A program made the position numbers and the translations under genes. From Kangiellaceae bacterium (lineage in GTDB: Bacteria > Pseudomonadota > Gammaproteobacteria > Enterobacterales > Kangiellaceae), in contig JAPHTP010000021.1 of the NCBI GenBank assembly GCA_026196875.1, positions 37,429 to 101,428 on the forward strand: a stretch of 64,000 bases of DNA, written 5' to 3'. Shown here piece after piece: positions 9,663 through 18,963 of this stretch; position 1 is the stretch's first letter, and the number at the start of each line of letters is the position of its first letter. The notes beneath the pieces were generated by a model, which did no database searches, was not told the DNA's origin, and saw only the letters and a list, made by a program, of their open reading frames with translations.

Positions 9663-10277
9663 ATGTCCCAATCCAATTTATCCTCGCGTTATCGTCTAGG
9701 ATACCTCAAAGAACTCTGTCTTTTGACGTCTTTATTGCTCTTATTCGTAATGGGATTATTAAATAAAGCCAATGCATATGCGGATAAGTCAAACCCACTA
9801 GGTTCATTTAAGTCGTTAATTGGAGAGTGGTCGATAAAAGATTTTAGCCTCAGCAAAGAGGGTAAATGGCAGCCTGCGGGTGGAGCAGACTGGAATTTCT
9901 ATCCAATACTAAATGGAGCTGCAATTCAGGATGATTGGATTTCGCCGGCTATGGATAAACCTGCACCCAAAAGTGGCAGACAGCTTGGTACTAACATTCG
10001 AATATTCAATCAAAAGACCAATGAGTGGCAGATGGCATGGATAGCCAATACCGGACAAAAGGTTGAAACATTTAAGGCTATTGAACTAGACGGCAAGATA
10101 GTAATGCTAGGTAAATACCAGGGAAATGATACTCGAATTACATTTTTCGATATAACCGAAAGCACTTTTTCCTGGACCATGGAAGTCAGTTCAAAATCCG
10201 GTTCAGATGAGAAAGTGCAACCGAGTTGGAAAGTCGTTTACAAAATCGAGGCAAGTAAAAAGCGAAAGGGTAGCTAA
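9663..10277 (+). CDS. Exported DUF1579-like protein
   Basis: A 204-residue protein with an N-terminal hydrophobic signal (about 16-40, ending NANAYA). The mature part starts LGSFKSLIGEWSIKDFSL and alternates short strands with GGADWNFYPILNGAAIQDDW, ENQK-like and WQMAWIANTG blocks, resembling the beta-barrel DUF1579 / lipocalin-like proteins whose function is mostly unknown. GGAG six bases before the ATG supports the start. It is divergent from the Lrp/AsnC regulator and may be its target. Confidence 0.65.
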   Translation: MSQSNLSSRYRLGYLKELCLLTSLLLLFVMGLLNKANAYADKSNPLGSFKSLIGEWSIKDFSLSKEGKWQPAGGADWNFYPILNGAAIQDDWISPAMDKPAPKSGRQLGTNIRIFNQKTNEWQMAWIANTGQKVETFKAIELDGKIVMLGKYQGNDTRITFFDITESTFSWTMEVSSKSGSDEKVQPSWKVVYKIEASKKRKGS

Positions 10278-10547
10278 AAGCGGAAGCTCAATTAAAAAAC
10301 TAGTTCAATTACTGCTAGTGGCCAATAGTTTGACGAAAATTAGAAATAGCTCAGAGGTAATTAGAAGGCAATTAAAAAGCACTTTAAATTTTGTTGATTA
10401 AGCTCGTAAATAAAACGTGCTTTGAGATTAGGACGGTGCAGGATATTCTAGATTAGTTTTTTAAATTGAGTCGGAAGTTGAGTTAGAATTTGAATCTGAA
10501 TTGGAAATCGGCTTAAAAATGTCTGCCGTCAAAGTCAGAGGTACACG

Positions 10548-11576
10548 TTATCCACCGAAAAAATCAACTAATTGTTCATAAGTATTTGAACTGATTGACT
10601 CGCTATTGTCTCCGGTTGTGTTTACAAACTGAACGATAACAGTATCTATATTCGCGTGATAACGTGCAATACTTTGATAGCCCGGTAGCCAACCTGAGTG
10701 AGCATAGGATGGGAAGAACTGATCATAGATCATTTTTTCTTCAGAGGACAAAAGAGTGCCAGTTGCCAATCCTCGGATAAATACTCCTATATCTTCAACT
10801 GTAGATATCATTGAACCGCCAGGGATCACATAATCTTGCTGCAAGCGATCTTGGCCAATCCAATAACCTCTGGACATCAAATTTAAATCGACTTCTGAAA
10901 GAAGTGAGTAGGAATTCGTCATATCTAATGCTAACAAGATATTATCTCGTATGTATTGCTGATGGCTGTAACCTAGCGCTGTATCCAATATCTTTCCGAT
11001 CAGTAAGTAGTTAGTATTGGAATATTCAAAACGTGTGTCAGGCGCAAAGTCAGCGGGTAATCCGAGTACAAACTCTAACGTATTATCAATATTTGTGTGG
11101 CTATCTTGCCAGCTGAAGCCGACTTGGCTATCAAAATCAGGAACACCACTGCGATGTTGAAGCAAGTTCTGTATGGTAATTGATTGGGAGTTTGCAATGC
11201 GGATGGAAATGTCTGGTAACCAATATGCTAAAGTATCATCTGGATTTATCAGGCCTTCCCGGATAAGTTTGACGGAAGCTACAGCAATGAATAATTTACT
11301 AATACTGGCAATCTTGAAAAGCGCCTCTGGCGAGGCAGCCACAGTATTGGTTCTATTCTGGAGCCCGGAAGCGAACGAGAGGGGAGATTCCCCCGTTTTT
11401 TCGACATAAACTAATATACCGTCAATTCCCTGCGAAACACCGTTATCAAGAATATCTTGAATTGTTAATGGTCGGGTCGTGGTGTTTTGGGAGCTACCGC
11501 CACAAGAAAGTAGTACTGCACACAGAATTATTTGTAAGAGCAAGAGTAGAAATGTTAACAGTCTATTCGGCGTCAT
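10548..11576 (-). CDS. Serine hydrolase lipoprotein (class C beta-lactamase fold)
   Basis: A 342-residue lipoprotein (lipobox ending Cys25, LLSC) of the beta-lactamase/transpeptidase-like superfamily. The catalytic motif SxxK is S91-I-S-K94, the second motif is Y185-S-N, and a late HSGW near 290 fits the third (KTG-like) motif. Members include D-alanyl-D-alanine carboxypeptidases, esterases and peptidases; true beta-lactamase activity should not be assumed. The usual terminal helices are present and the gene is somewhat shorter than many family members. No obvious partner. Confidence 0.85.
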   Translation of the reverse strand: MTPNRLLTFLLLLLQIILCAVLLSCGGSSQNTTTRPLTIQDILDNGVSQGIDGILVYVEKTGESPLSFASGLQNRTNTVAASPEALFKIASISKLFIAVASVKLIREGLINPDDTLAYWLPDISIRIANSQSITIQNLLQHRSGVPDFDSQVGFSWQDSHTNIDNTLEFVLGLPADFAPDTRFEYSNTNYLLIGKILDTALGYSHQQYIRDNILLALDMTNSYSLLSEVDLNLMSRGYWIGQDRLQQDYVIPGGSMISTVEDIGVFIRGLATGTLLSSEEKMIYDQFFPSYAHSGWLPGYQSIARYHANIDTVIVQFVNTTGDNSESISSNTYEQLVDFFGG

Positions 11577-11891
11577 AATGCGGCTTCATTCCATTAAATT
11601 GTTATTCTTTATAGCACTCGTTACTATTGGTTTAAAAAACAGCCTCTGGCCAAGCAAAAAGGGAGTAAGTTTATAATAGACTATTTTTAGGAAAACTTAT
11701 CCAAAACAGCAGTGGTTGAAACATAAGCTGCTGGCTATCGTAACAATAGAGATAACTAATTAGAAAAAATAGATTTCTAACAATGAGTTAAATCCTATGC
11801 TAACTCTTTAACGTTAGATTTTTAACTTTACCTTGCTAGACAATTATTTCAGAGCTTTTTTATAAAGATAGTAAAGGGAATGAAAATTACT
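11577..11891. other. Intergenic region, nothing recognised
   Basis: AT-rich spacer between two minus-strand genes; presumably holds the serine hydrolase promoter. No ORF, repeat or hairpin that I can support. Confidence 0.35.
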
Positions 11892-12821
11892 TTATTGATT
11901 ACTAATCCCTAAAACTTCTGTCTTGAACCGCATATCCAAATATGCTTCTTCAAAGGTGTGATGCCAAAGCCCTTTTTTCTGGCCTTTTACTCTTGCTATT
12001 TCGCCAATTTTTCCAGGGTTAAACTTAAATATTCTTTCGACTTGAAAGTCCACCAGCTGGTCAGTGTAGGCTTCTGTAGGAGTAATGATTTTCCAACCTT
12101 TGTTTTTCAAAGCCGCCACAAGGTCATCGATAAAAAGTGCAGCAATATCATTTTCGTGCAAAAGTAATACATGCTTAGGTGAGCGGCCAATATGTTTCCG
12201 CGCCATTTGATCATAATACTCAATACTTTCCAATAGTACTCCGACATAAAAATTACCGAGTTTCTCGAAGTTAATTTTTGTTCCATTCTTGAGTGATTTT
12301 TGGAACAGGCTTTCGATATACCAGTCATAATTATTTAATGTAACGTAAGCATTTCGATAATTGTGTTGCTTTAATATAGCTCTTAACCCATCTCTTTTTT
12401 TAAGCGTGTTTCCTTCCCTTAGATAAGGAAATCTAAATAACTTTTGAAAGTTAGAATAATGATCAAGTGCTGTATCGGCTGCTAGAAAGTCATCTTTGTA
12501 TTCGGCTAAACTCAACTTGTTAAAGTCAGGATGCGTGTGGGTGTGATTAGCAATGATATGGCCGGCATCGTTATAGGTTTGAATTCGTTGCTTGCCCTCA
12601 GCATCCAATCGGCTAGAAACAGAAAAGAAAGCGACCTGCGGAACACCACTTCTCTTTAATGCCTTTATTAAAATTTCAGCTCGAGCCGGACCGTCTAGAT
12701 AACCTGATGCAGTTCTTGGTGAGTCGTCAAAAGTAATTGCCAGTTGCTTCGCGGTGGCATCTGAGCAGAACGCAGATATTAAAATAATGTAGAGGAAAAC
12801 TTTCATATTAGTTTCGATCAC
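11892..12821 (-). CDS. Polysaccharide deacetylase family protein
   Basis: An exported protein of about 309 residues of the NodB/carbohydrate esterase 4 fold. A short signal peptide (MKVFLYIILISAFC) is followed by QLAITFDDSP with the metal/catalytic Asp pair, then the HTHTHPDF zinc-binding block, the RFPYLREG motif and a late LLHEND. It probably removes acetyl groups from cell-wall or exported polysaccharide. The GTG start given has AGGA eight bases upstream; an in-frame ATG five codons later (12806) starts directly at the signal peptide and is also possible. Confidence 0.9.
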   Translation of the reverse strand: MIETNMKVFLYIILISAFCSDATAKQLAITFDDSPRTASGYLDGPARAEILIKALKRSGVPQVAFFSVSSRLDAEGKQRIQTYNDAGHIIANHTHTHPDFNKLSLAEYKDDFLAADTALDHYSNFQKLFRFPYLREGNTLKKRDGLRAILKQHNYRNAYVTLNNYDWYIESLFQKSLKNGTKINFEKLGNFYVGVLLESIEYYDQMARKHIGRSPKHVLLLHENDIAALFIDDLVAALKNKGWKIITPTEAYTDQLVDFQVERIFKFNPGKIGEIARVKGQKKGLWHHTFEEAYLDMRFKTEVLGISNQ

Positions 12822-12906
12822 TATTTAGTTCCTGTCACGATTTAGTTCGTTTCACAGTGGTAGTTTTGGATTGCCGGTTAGTCTAAACTGGCCGAGAGTT
12901 TAGACC

Positions 12907-12940
12907 GGTTTAAAGTATAAACTGGTTTAAAGTATAAATT
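12907..12940. repeat. 17-bp tandem duplication at a gene end
   Basis: GGTTTAAAGTATAAACT is followed by GGTTTAAAGTATAAATT. It abuts the stop codon of the minus-strand small gene. Confidence 0.8.
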
Positions 12941-13278
12941 TATTGGTTTTCATCCGTTGAGAAGTAATTCGCGATCCAATCGTAAAGAAGCCGTGTGCTG
13001 ACTTCCTCAAATGCAATTGCCTCAAAATGATCACTCGGGTCTTTATCTCGGTAAGCAAACTGATAGCTTAATATATCAGGCTGTTCATCGTGTAAAATTA
13101 AGATGATTCGACGTTGAGTCTTTAGGCAGTCAATTGTCATAGTATCAGCGGGAAAACCAATATCTCTCATACCTTTATGTAAGCCAACAATTGGGTTGAT
13201 AGTCAGATAGTCTTTCTGAATACGGGCGTGCGCTTGTTCCGCGCAATCAGATAAAATTTCTAATCTGGATTTTGACAA
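12940..13278 (-). CDS. Hypothetical 112-residue protein
   Basis: A soluble protein without signal or membrane segment. It has a helical N-terminus, a GLHKGMRDIGFPADTM loop, a strand-rich centre (RRIILILHDEQPDILSY) and a helical end (RLLYDWIANYF). I do not recognise the family, but the balanced composition and clean frame argue that it is real. It sits alone upstream of the deacetylase gene and divergent from the helicase. Confidence 0.6.
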   Translation of the reverse strand: MSKSRLEILSDCAEQAHARIQKDYLTINPIVGLHKGMRDIGFPADTMTIDCLKTQRRIILILHDEQPDILSYQFAYRDKDPSDHFEAIAFEEVSTRLLYDWIANYFSTDENQ

Positions 13279-13500
13279 GGTGATTCTCTTCGCATGGTTT
13301 CTTTGAAATCGATTATATCCAACTCAGTTTAGATAGTCATTGGCTGTTAGGTTGGAGCCTTTGGTGTATTTTTCGATCGGCGATGCAAATTAAAACTATA
13401 ATGCCAATTACACATCTAGCAATACTGACTTTAAAAATCGCCAAATTACCTAAAAAGCGATAAAATGCCGCCGAAATCCCTATCCTGAAAGGATTGTGGT

Positions 13501-13536
13501 ATGCAAATGAATGAATTCACGGCCCGGTTGGCTTAA
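13501..13536 (+). CDS. Possible 11-residue leader peptide of the helicase gene
   Basis: An ATG with AGGA seven bases upstream opens MQMNEFTARLA and stops 19 bases before the helicase ATG at 13556. It has a better ribosome binding site than any helicase start. It may couple or attenuate helicase translation; it may also be chance. Confidence 0.3.
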   Translation: MQMNEFTARLA

Positions 13537-13555
13537 TTTGAGAATAAGTATCTTC

Positions 13556-15025
13556 ATGTCAAAATCTGCTTCAAGACCTAATAAGTCAGAATCTAACAAG
13601 TCAGAACCTAACTCTAATCGAAAGCCAAAATCTCAATCAATGGTTTACGATGAGGCCAAAACAGTGGCTAATTCTAAGTTGGATCAACAAGAAACGCTGG
13701 ATCAACAAGAAACTCGAAAATCAGAACAAGAATGTAGATCTTTGAATAGCTCTTTGAAAGTGGCTGGTTCGTTTTCCGAGCTCAATCTGGAAGAGGGGCT
13801 ACTTAAGGCGCTAGCTGAAAACGATTACACTAAACCTACCCCAATTCAGGCGCGAGTGATTCCGCCAATTCTAGCTGGACGCGACCTAATGGGCGCCGCG
13901 CAAACCGGTACAGGTAAAACTGCTGCGTTTACTCTACCTATTCTCAACCAACTGAGCCAAAGAAGACCTCCTAAGGCCAATTGCGTTAGCGCATTGATTT
14001 TGGCACCAACGCGAGAACTTGCAGAGCAGGTACATCAAAATGTTAAAAAATACGGAGTGCATACCGGCTGTCGCTCCGTCGTTGTTTACGGTGGAGTTAA
14101 AATCAATCCGCAAATGATGCGATTGCGTAAAGGGGCTAGCATCTTGGTTGCTACTCCCGGACGCTTGCTTGACTTGATGGAAAAGAATGCGGTTAAGTTC
14201 GAACAACTAGAGTTTCTAGTATTAGACGAAGCCGATCGAATGCTAGATATGGGGTTTATGCCGGATATCAAGAGAATTGTTTCAAAGCTACCGGCGAAAC
14301 GACAAACAATGCTATTTTCGGCGACTTTTTCTGACTCCATTAAGGAAATTTCAAAGCGCTTTCTCAAAGATGCAATCAGGGTAGAGACTGCACCAGCCAA
14401 TACGACTGCCAAAACTGTAGAGCAGTGGCTCTATCCTGTGGACAAGAAAAGTAAATCTGCTATGTTGAGTTACCTAATCGGTCATAATCAATGGACTAAA
14501 TTGCTGGTATTCGTTAAGACTCGAAAAGGTGCAAATAAACTTGCTTATGACTTGGATAAGTCAGGTATTAAATGTGCGGCTATTCACGGCGATAAGAGTC
14601 AAGGAGCAAGAAATCGTGCGCTAGCGGAATTTAAAGACAACAAAGTACATGTTTTGGTTGCTACTGATATTGCTGCGAGAGGTCTTGATATCGACCAAAT
14701 GCCCTTGGTGGTTAACTTTGATTTGCCCAAGGTCGCAGAAGATTACGTACATAGAATTGGTAGAACCGGCAGGGCAGGTGAGAAGGGAGTAGCAATTTCT
14801 TTGGTTAGCCTCGATGAGATTGATTCTCTTAGAGCGATCCAGAGCTTAATTGGGCTAAAACTGAAAAGAAATCTAGTTGAAGGCTTCATACCCGAAAATA
14901 AACTTCCTGATGTACCATTAACCGCCTCAAAAAAGAAAAAACCACATAAAAAGAAACTGGCCAAAGCAAAAGCTAAGCTAGCGGTGAAAAAATCAAAGAG
15001 TTCGCGTAGCAAACCGAGTCGTTAG
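13556..15025 (+). CDS. DEAD-box ATP-dependent RNA helicase (RhlE-like)
   Basis: A cytoplasmic RNA helicase of about 489 residues. After a disordered, Ser/Asn/Lys-rich N-terminus come the Q motif (FSELNLEEGLLKAL, PTPIQ), Walker A AQTGTGKT, PTRELAEQV, TPGRLLDLM, DEAD as VLDEADRMLDMGF, SAT as LFSATF, and the second RecA domain with HGDKSQ and HRIGRTGRAG. The C-terminal 50 residues are strongly basic (Lys/Arg-rich), an RNA-binding tail. It acts in RNA remodelling, ribosome assembly or cold adaptation. The in-frame ATG at 13511 would add 15 residues but has no good ribosome binding site. Confidence 0.95.
   Translation: MSKSASRPNKSESNKSEPNSNRKPKSQSMVYDEAKTVANSKLDQQETLDQQETRKSEQECRSLNSSLKVAGSFSELNLEEGLLKALAENDYTKPTPIQARVIPPILAGRDLMGAAQTGTGKTAAFTLPILNQLSQRRPPKANCVSALILAPTRELAEQVHQNVKKYGVHTGCRSVVVYGGVKINPQMMRLRKGASILVATPGRLLDLMEKNAVKFEQLEFLVLDEADRMLDMGFMPDIKRIVSKLPAKRQTMLFSATFSDSIKEISKRFLKDAIRVETAPANTTAKTVEQWLYPVDKKSKSAMLSYLIGHNQWTKLLVFVKTRKGANKLAYDLDKSGIKCAAIHGDKSQGARNRALAEFKDNKVHVLVATDIAARGLDIDQMPLVVNFDLPKVAEDYVHRIGRTGRAGEKGVAISLVSLDEIDSLRAIQSLIGLKLKRNLVEGFIPENKLPDVPLTASKKKKPHKKKLAKAKAKLAVKKSKSSRSKPSR
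13581..13715. repeat. Short in-frame duplications in the helicase N-terminus
   Basis: AATAAGTCAGAATCT-like 15-bp units recur (NKSES, NKSEP) and GGATCAACAAGAAAC repeats at an 18-base interval (DQQETL, DQQETR). Both keep the frame and lie in the disordered segment. Confidence 0.6.
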
Positions 15026-15320
15026 ATAGATCGTAAAACAGATCGTGAAAAACGAAAACCTAAGCTTGACGATAACAGCTTTAAGGCTGAATGACGTTCG
15101 GGGTTGGTAATCCAGTAGAAATTGTGGATGTCTATTCTGGGTATTGCCCAGCTTTTTTAATACCTTAAGTTGTTAGTACCAAAGTTCCTTTGTATTACAT
15201 CTTTTCAATAGCCTCCACGATGATTATCTATCTTCGAGAAATCTCGCTCCAGCGCATTTGATTGATTTTTCGGGGCTGTTCGATTATTGGTAGATAACAA
15301 TCGTTAAAGGCGGAAAAATA

Positions 15321-16502
15321 ATGCACCTGACTAAGTTTATTAAATTCTTACGTTTTCTGCCGTTAATGGCGATTAATTTATATGGATTAAATGTAATCGC
15401 CAATGACTCTATTGAAGACAAGCTACAAAATGTTATACGAAGTGAGACTTCATATAATGATATCAATGAACTCATGCAGGACCACGGCGTACCAGGGATT
15501 AGCTTGGCTTTGATCCACGACCGGCGGCTCTACTGGACTAAAGGCTTTGGGGTTAAGCAGGCGTCAGCGAATAAGCAAACAGTGGCGAGTCAGAAAGTAG
15601 ATACAGAAACAATTTTTTCCGTTGGTTCGATCAGCAAAGTTGGTGCTGCGGTTGTTTCTCTCAAACAGGTCGATCAAGGAAAAATTAAGCTTGATGCTGA
15701 TGTGAACCAATATCTGACTAGTTGGAAAGTTCCTCAAAGCCGTTATAACAAAGTTCAACCTGTCACCCTTAAAAATATACTTTCACACACCGCGGGGTTT
15801 AATGTACATGGCTTTGCTGATTTCCAACCGGGCGAGCGTATTCCGAAAACGCTCGATATTCTAGAGGGACGTTATCCGGCCAAGAACTCCGAGATCGAAT
15901 TAATTTTCGAGCCAGGCTCAAGGTATAAGTACTCGGGTGGCGGTACTACTGTCCAGCAAATGCTGCTCGAAGATTTATTGCAGAAAAGTTTTGCCGAACT
16001 CACTCAACAACATCTATTCAAGCCGCTTGGAATGAATCGCTCAACTTACCAAAATCCACTGCCAAAAAGCCTTGTAAATGTTGCTAAGGCGCATGATCGT
16101 CGTGGAAAGCCTAGAGCTTTACCTCGAGGGTATGAGGCAATGCCTGAGCAGGCAGCTTCAGGTCTATGGACAACACCAACTGATTTGTCAAAGATTATAG
16201 TTAGTTTAATGAAATCTTATGACGGAGACTCTAACGGTTTCCTTAGCCAAAATATAGTTAAGAAAATGATGGCTAGAGTGGGGCCGAGTGAATTTGGTCT
16301 TGGCCCAGTAATGGTTGATAAGTTTACTTTTCAACACGGCGGCTCAAACGATTCTTACAAAGCTTTTTTTCGCGGGAACCTTCAAACTGGCAACGGATAT
16401 GTCATTTTTACCAATGGCGCTAACGGCAATGCGTTGATTAAGGTGCTTAGAGAGGTTCTGGAAAAACTCCTTAATCAGAAAGCGGCTAAGCTCGCGCCCT
16501 AA
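15321..16502 (+). CDS. Exported serine hydrolase (beta-lactamase-like)
   Basis: A 393-residue exported enzyme of the class C beta-lactamase/esterase superfamily with a signal peptide over about residues 1-27 (ending NVIA). Motifs: S103-I-S-K106 (SxxK), Y204-S-G (YxN/YSG) and a C-terminal HGGSN in place of KTG. The HGVPGISLALIHD and YWTKGFGV blocks are typical of family members acting as esterases or D-aminopeptidases. Not closely similar to the serine hydrolase at 10548, which is a lipoprotein and has YSN. Monocistronic by appearance. Confidence 0.88.
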   Translation: MHLTKFIKFLRFLPLMAINLYGLNVIANDSIEDKLQNVIRSETSYNDINELMQDHGVPGISLALIHDRRLYWTKGFGVKQASANKQTVASQKVDTETIFSVGSISKVGAAVVSLKQVDQGKIKLDADVNQYLTSWKVPQSRYNKVQPVTLKNILSHTAGFNVHGFADFQPGERIPKTLDILEGRYPAKNSEIELIFEPGSRYKYSGGGTTVQQMLLEDLLQKSFAELTQQHLFKPLGMNRSTYQNPLPKSLVNVAKAHDRRGKPRALPRGYEAMPEQAASGLWTTPTDLSKIIVSLMKSYDGDSNGFLSQNIVKKMMARVGPSEFGLGPVMVDKFTFQHGGSNDSYKAFFRGNLQTGNGYVIFTNGANGNALIKVLREVLEKLLNQKAAKLAP

Positions 16503-16561
16503 TTACAAGAAAATCTAGCTTTTAACTGAGGCGTGGCGCTCCGAATAGCTTGTCATGGTAG

Positions 16562-16625
16562 TGTACAGTCAGAGTGGTCTACAGCCAGAGTAGTCTGCAG
16601 TCAGATTAGGTGGCGGCCAGAGTTG
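16562..16625. repeat. Degenerate 15-18 bp repeat, about four copies
   Basis: TACAGTCAGAGTGGTC, TACAGCCAGAGTAGTC, TGCAGTCAGATTAGG and CGGCCAGAGTTG follow one another between the convergent serine hydrolase and TonB receptor genes. Confidence 0.65.
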
Positions 16626-16650
16626 TTAAAGGCAGAAGTCAGTAGCGTAT

Positions 16651-18795
16651 TTAAAACAAGTAATCAAAATGCAGGATAAACTGGCGTTCTGGTTGTGGCA
16701 CGCTTTCCAAAACGCCTAAGTTAGACTCAGCTGCAACACGGTATTTTTTGTCTAGCAAGTTATTAACCCTCAAACTAATTTTAAATGGCGCATTTTTAAA
16801 TCGGTAATAACTATATAGGTCGACAACTAAATAATCGTCTGCTTTTTCGCCGGCATTGTTAGGCGTTTCGTCGTACCATTGAAGAGAAGGAGAAATAACC
16901 CAGTTTCCGGTACGATACGTCATGTTCAATTTCAGTTTATTGGGAGCTGCAAAAGGGACGTTAATTTTGTTAGTGAGTTTTTTTAGATTACCTTCAACAT
17001 AGCTATAACTTGTAGCAAGTGATAATGATGATTCGTTGAATTGCTTTTGCCAGTTAAGTCTAAAGTCTGCGCCCGAAACATCGATTTCGCCAACATTGTC
17101 AAAGATTTGTGTGGTAGAAATAAAGCCTCCCGGAATAAAGTCGCTAACAGGAATTTCGGTTATCACTCGGTCAATAAGATTGTCCACTTTAGTGCTATAG
17201 GCTGTTGCTCGTATGTTAAAATTGGGGCTCATGGTTTTTTGATAATTAATCTCCAGAGTTTTCGATTCTTCCGGTTTGAGGGCCGTATTCGGAATTTGCA
17301 TAAAAAAGCTCTGATAAAGACCGTCGTTTCTTTGAAATGCAAAAGCCCCGAAATGATCATGGGTAAAGCGAGGAGTTGGCGCGATAAATGCCTCACCGTA
17401 GAGAACTTTAAAAATACTGTCTTTGTGGTTGCTATAGACTACTCCAATCCTAGGATTTATCGTTGAGCCATAGTTGGAGCTATTATCATACCTGACACCT
17501 AAAGTTGTAGTGTATTGCTCGTTCAGTTTTGCTTGATGCTGAGCAAAAATACTTTTGTTTTGCCACTTAATATTAAAAATCTTAACTGGCAAATCACCGA
17601 CAAAAGGATAAACTAGCTGCTGCTCTTCGACCGATAAACTATCATCAAATGGCTCAAGCAAGTCTGCAGTTTTGGGGATAGTATCAAAGTCCTGATAAGC
17701 ATACCCCAACACTAAAGACTGATTGTTTGTTATTTGCCAGTTAAATTGCTGTGTGAGGGCATGTTTAATACCTTCTGCATACTTATAGCCATTGCCAAAA
17801 TCAACGAATATGTTCGCAAATTTACTATCTTCATCTATATGATAGGCTGAGTAGTCAAGCCTGAGGCTAGTTTTAAGATTTTCTGAAACCTGCCAGCTAG
17901 TTTGGAGATAGAAATTATCAATCTCAGTTTGCCAAAATGGCTCTTTTCCGTAGTCTACGGTGTTTGGTCGAGTGCCGGTTGCTGTAGAGTGTAAAATTAC
18001 TGAGCGGTTCAACCCTAACTTGGTATCGCCATAAGTCCATTTTGCGAAAGCAGAATAGCTGTCTTGAGGAAATTCTGAAGGCTCTCGATCTTCAAGCTGA
18101 ACTGCAATAACACCGCCTAGTGTGATTAGGTCGCCTAATACATAAGTTTGCGGGTATGTTGAGGCCAGGTCCGGTCCATCGGTTCGTTGACGGTGGAAGC
18201 CTACAACTAGCCGGTCGTCTTTAATTAACGACGTGTTGAACAGTCCGCTATAATGACGATGATTCTTCTGTCCGAAGCTCATTGAAACAAACTGTTCAGA
18301 TTCGTTTAAGGTCGATAAGGTAATTAAGTTAATAATGCCACTCATGGCGTCGGCGCCATAAAGGGCGGAAGCGGGGCCAAATATAAATTCTACTTGTTTA
18401 ACATGATGTAAGGGAAAGTTGTATGACACAGGTATATCTTCGCCGGTGGGTGAACTAATTCTTAGCCCATCTTGCAGAATGACGAATTTACTGTTTCCAA
18501 AAATACCTCTTAATGCAATGTTGTTGTAGGAAGTAGATGAGGATTGAGTATGTACGTCAACACTAGGTAAGTCTTTGAGAAGGTCTTCCAGGTTACGATA
18601 CCCGCGCTCTTGTATCTGTTTCCGGGTGACCACCAGAATATCACTCGGTGCTGTCGCGACACTTTCTTCTTGCTTGGACGCGGTAGTGACGCGCAGCTTT
18701 AGAAGCTCTTCTAGAGAGTAGTCGAGTATATCGTCTGATTGCGAGTAAGTTGGTATTGCTACCAAAACAAACGCAAAACTTATTCCCCAACGCAT
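16651..18795 (-). CDS. TonB-dependent outer-membrane receptor
   Basis: A 714-residue outer-membrane receptor. The signal peptide ends near TYSQ; the mature N-terminus is the SLEELLKLRVTTASK motif common in marine gammaproteobacterial receptors. A plug domain follows (SDILVVTRKQIQERGYRNLEDLLKDLPSVDV, GPASALYGADAMSGIINL in shape) and then a 22-strand-type barrel ending in aromatic Phe (HFDYLF). It imports an unknown ligand, with energy from TonB. No siderophore, vitamin or sugar gene is adjacent, so the substrate is unknown. Confidence 0.93.
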   Translation of the reverse strand: MRWGISFAFVLVAIPTYSQSDDILDYSLEELLKLRVTTASKQEESVATAPSDILVVTRKQIQERGYRNLEDLLKDLPSVDVHTQSSSTSYNNIALRGIFGNSKFVILQDGLRISSPTGEDIPVSYNFPLHHVKQVEFIFGPASALYGADAMSGIINLITLSTLNESEQFVSMSFGQKNHRHYSGLFNTSLIKDDRLVVGFHRQRTDGPDLASTYPQTYVLGDLITLGGVIAVQLEDREPSEFPQDSYSAFAKWTYGDTKLGLNRSVILHSTATGTRPNTVDYGKEPFWQTEIDNFYLQTSWQVSENLKTSLRLDYSAYHIDEDSKFANIFVDFGNGYKYAEGIKHALTQQFNWQITNNQSLVLGYAYQDFDTIPKTADLLEPFDDSLSVEEQQLVYPFVGDLPVKIFNIKWQNKSIFAQHQAKLNEQYTTTLGVRYDNSSNYGSTINPRIGVVYSNHKDSIFKVLYGEAFIAPTPRFTHDHFGAFAFQRNDGLYQSFFMQIPNTALKPEESKTLEINYQKTMSPNFNIRATAYSTKVDNLIDRVITEIPVSDFIPGGFISTTQIFDNVGEIDVSGADFRLNWQKQFNESSLSLATSYSYVEGNLKKLTNKINVPFAAPNKLKLNMTYRTGNWVISPSLQWYDETPNNAGEKADDYLVVDLYSYYRFKNAPFKISLRVNNLLDKKYRVAAESNLGVLESVPQPERQFILHFDYLF

Positions 18796-18963
18796 GGAAC
18801 AACTATTTCGAAGAATCTGGGTAACATAAGACTAGTTAAACTAACGTCTAAATTCAAACTCGTTAACTAGTCAGTCTTTAGTTGCTAAAGTACAGCGTCT
18901 AAGATATAAAGCATTAAACGCCGTGCTAAGAACCCAAAAAATAAGTAATTTGTCTTATCGATT

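Noticed and set aside
14743..15012. Minus-strand ORF opposite the helicase tail
   Set aside because: It is antisense to the Lys/Arg-rich helicase C-terminus, which creates Phe/Leu-rich open frames on the other strand.
10548..16502. The two serine hydrolases as beta-lactamase resistance genes
   Set aside because: They share only the fold and SxxK motif with class C enzymes; the third motifs are HSG and HGG and there is no ampR-like neighbour.
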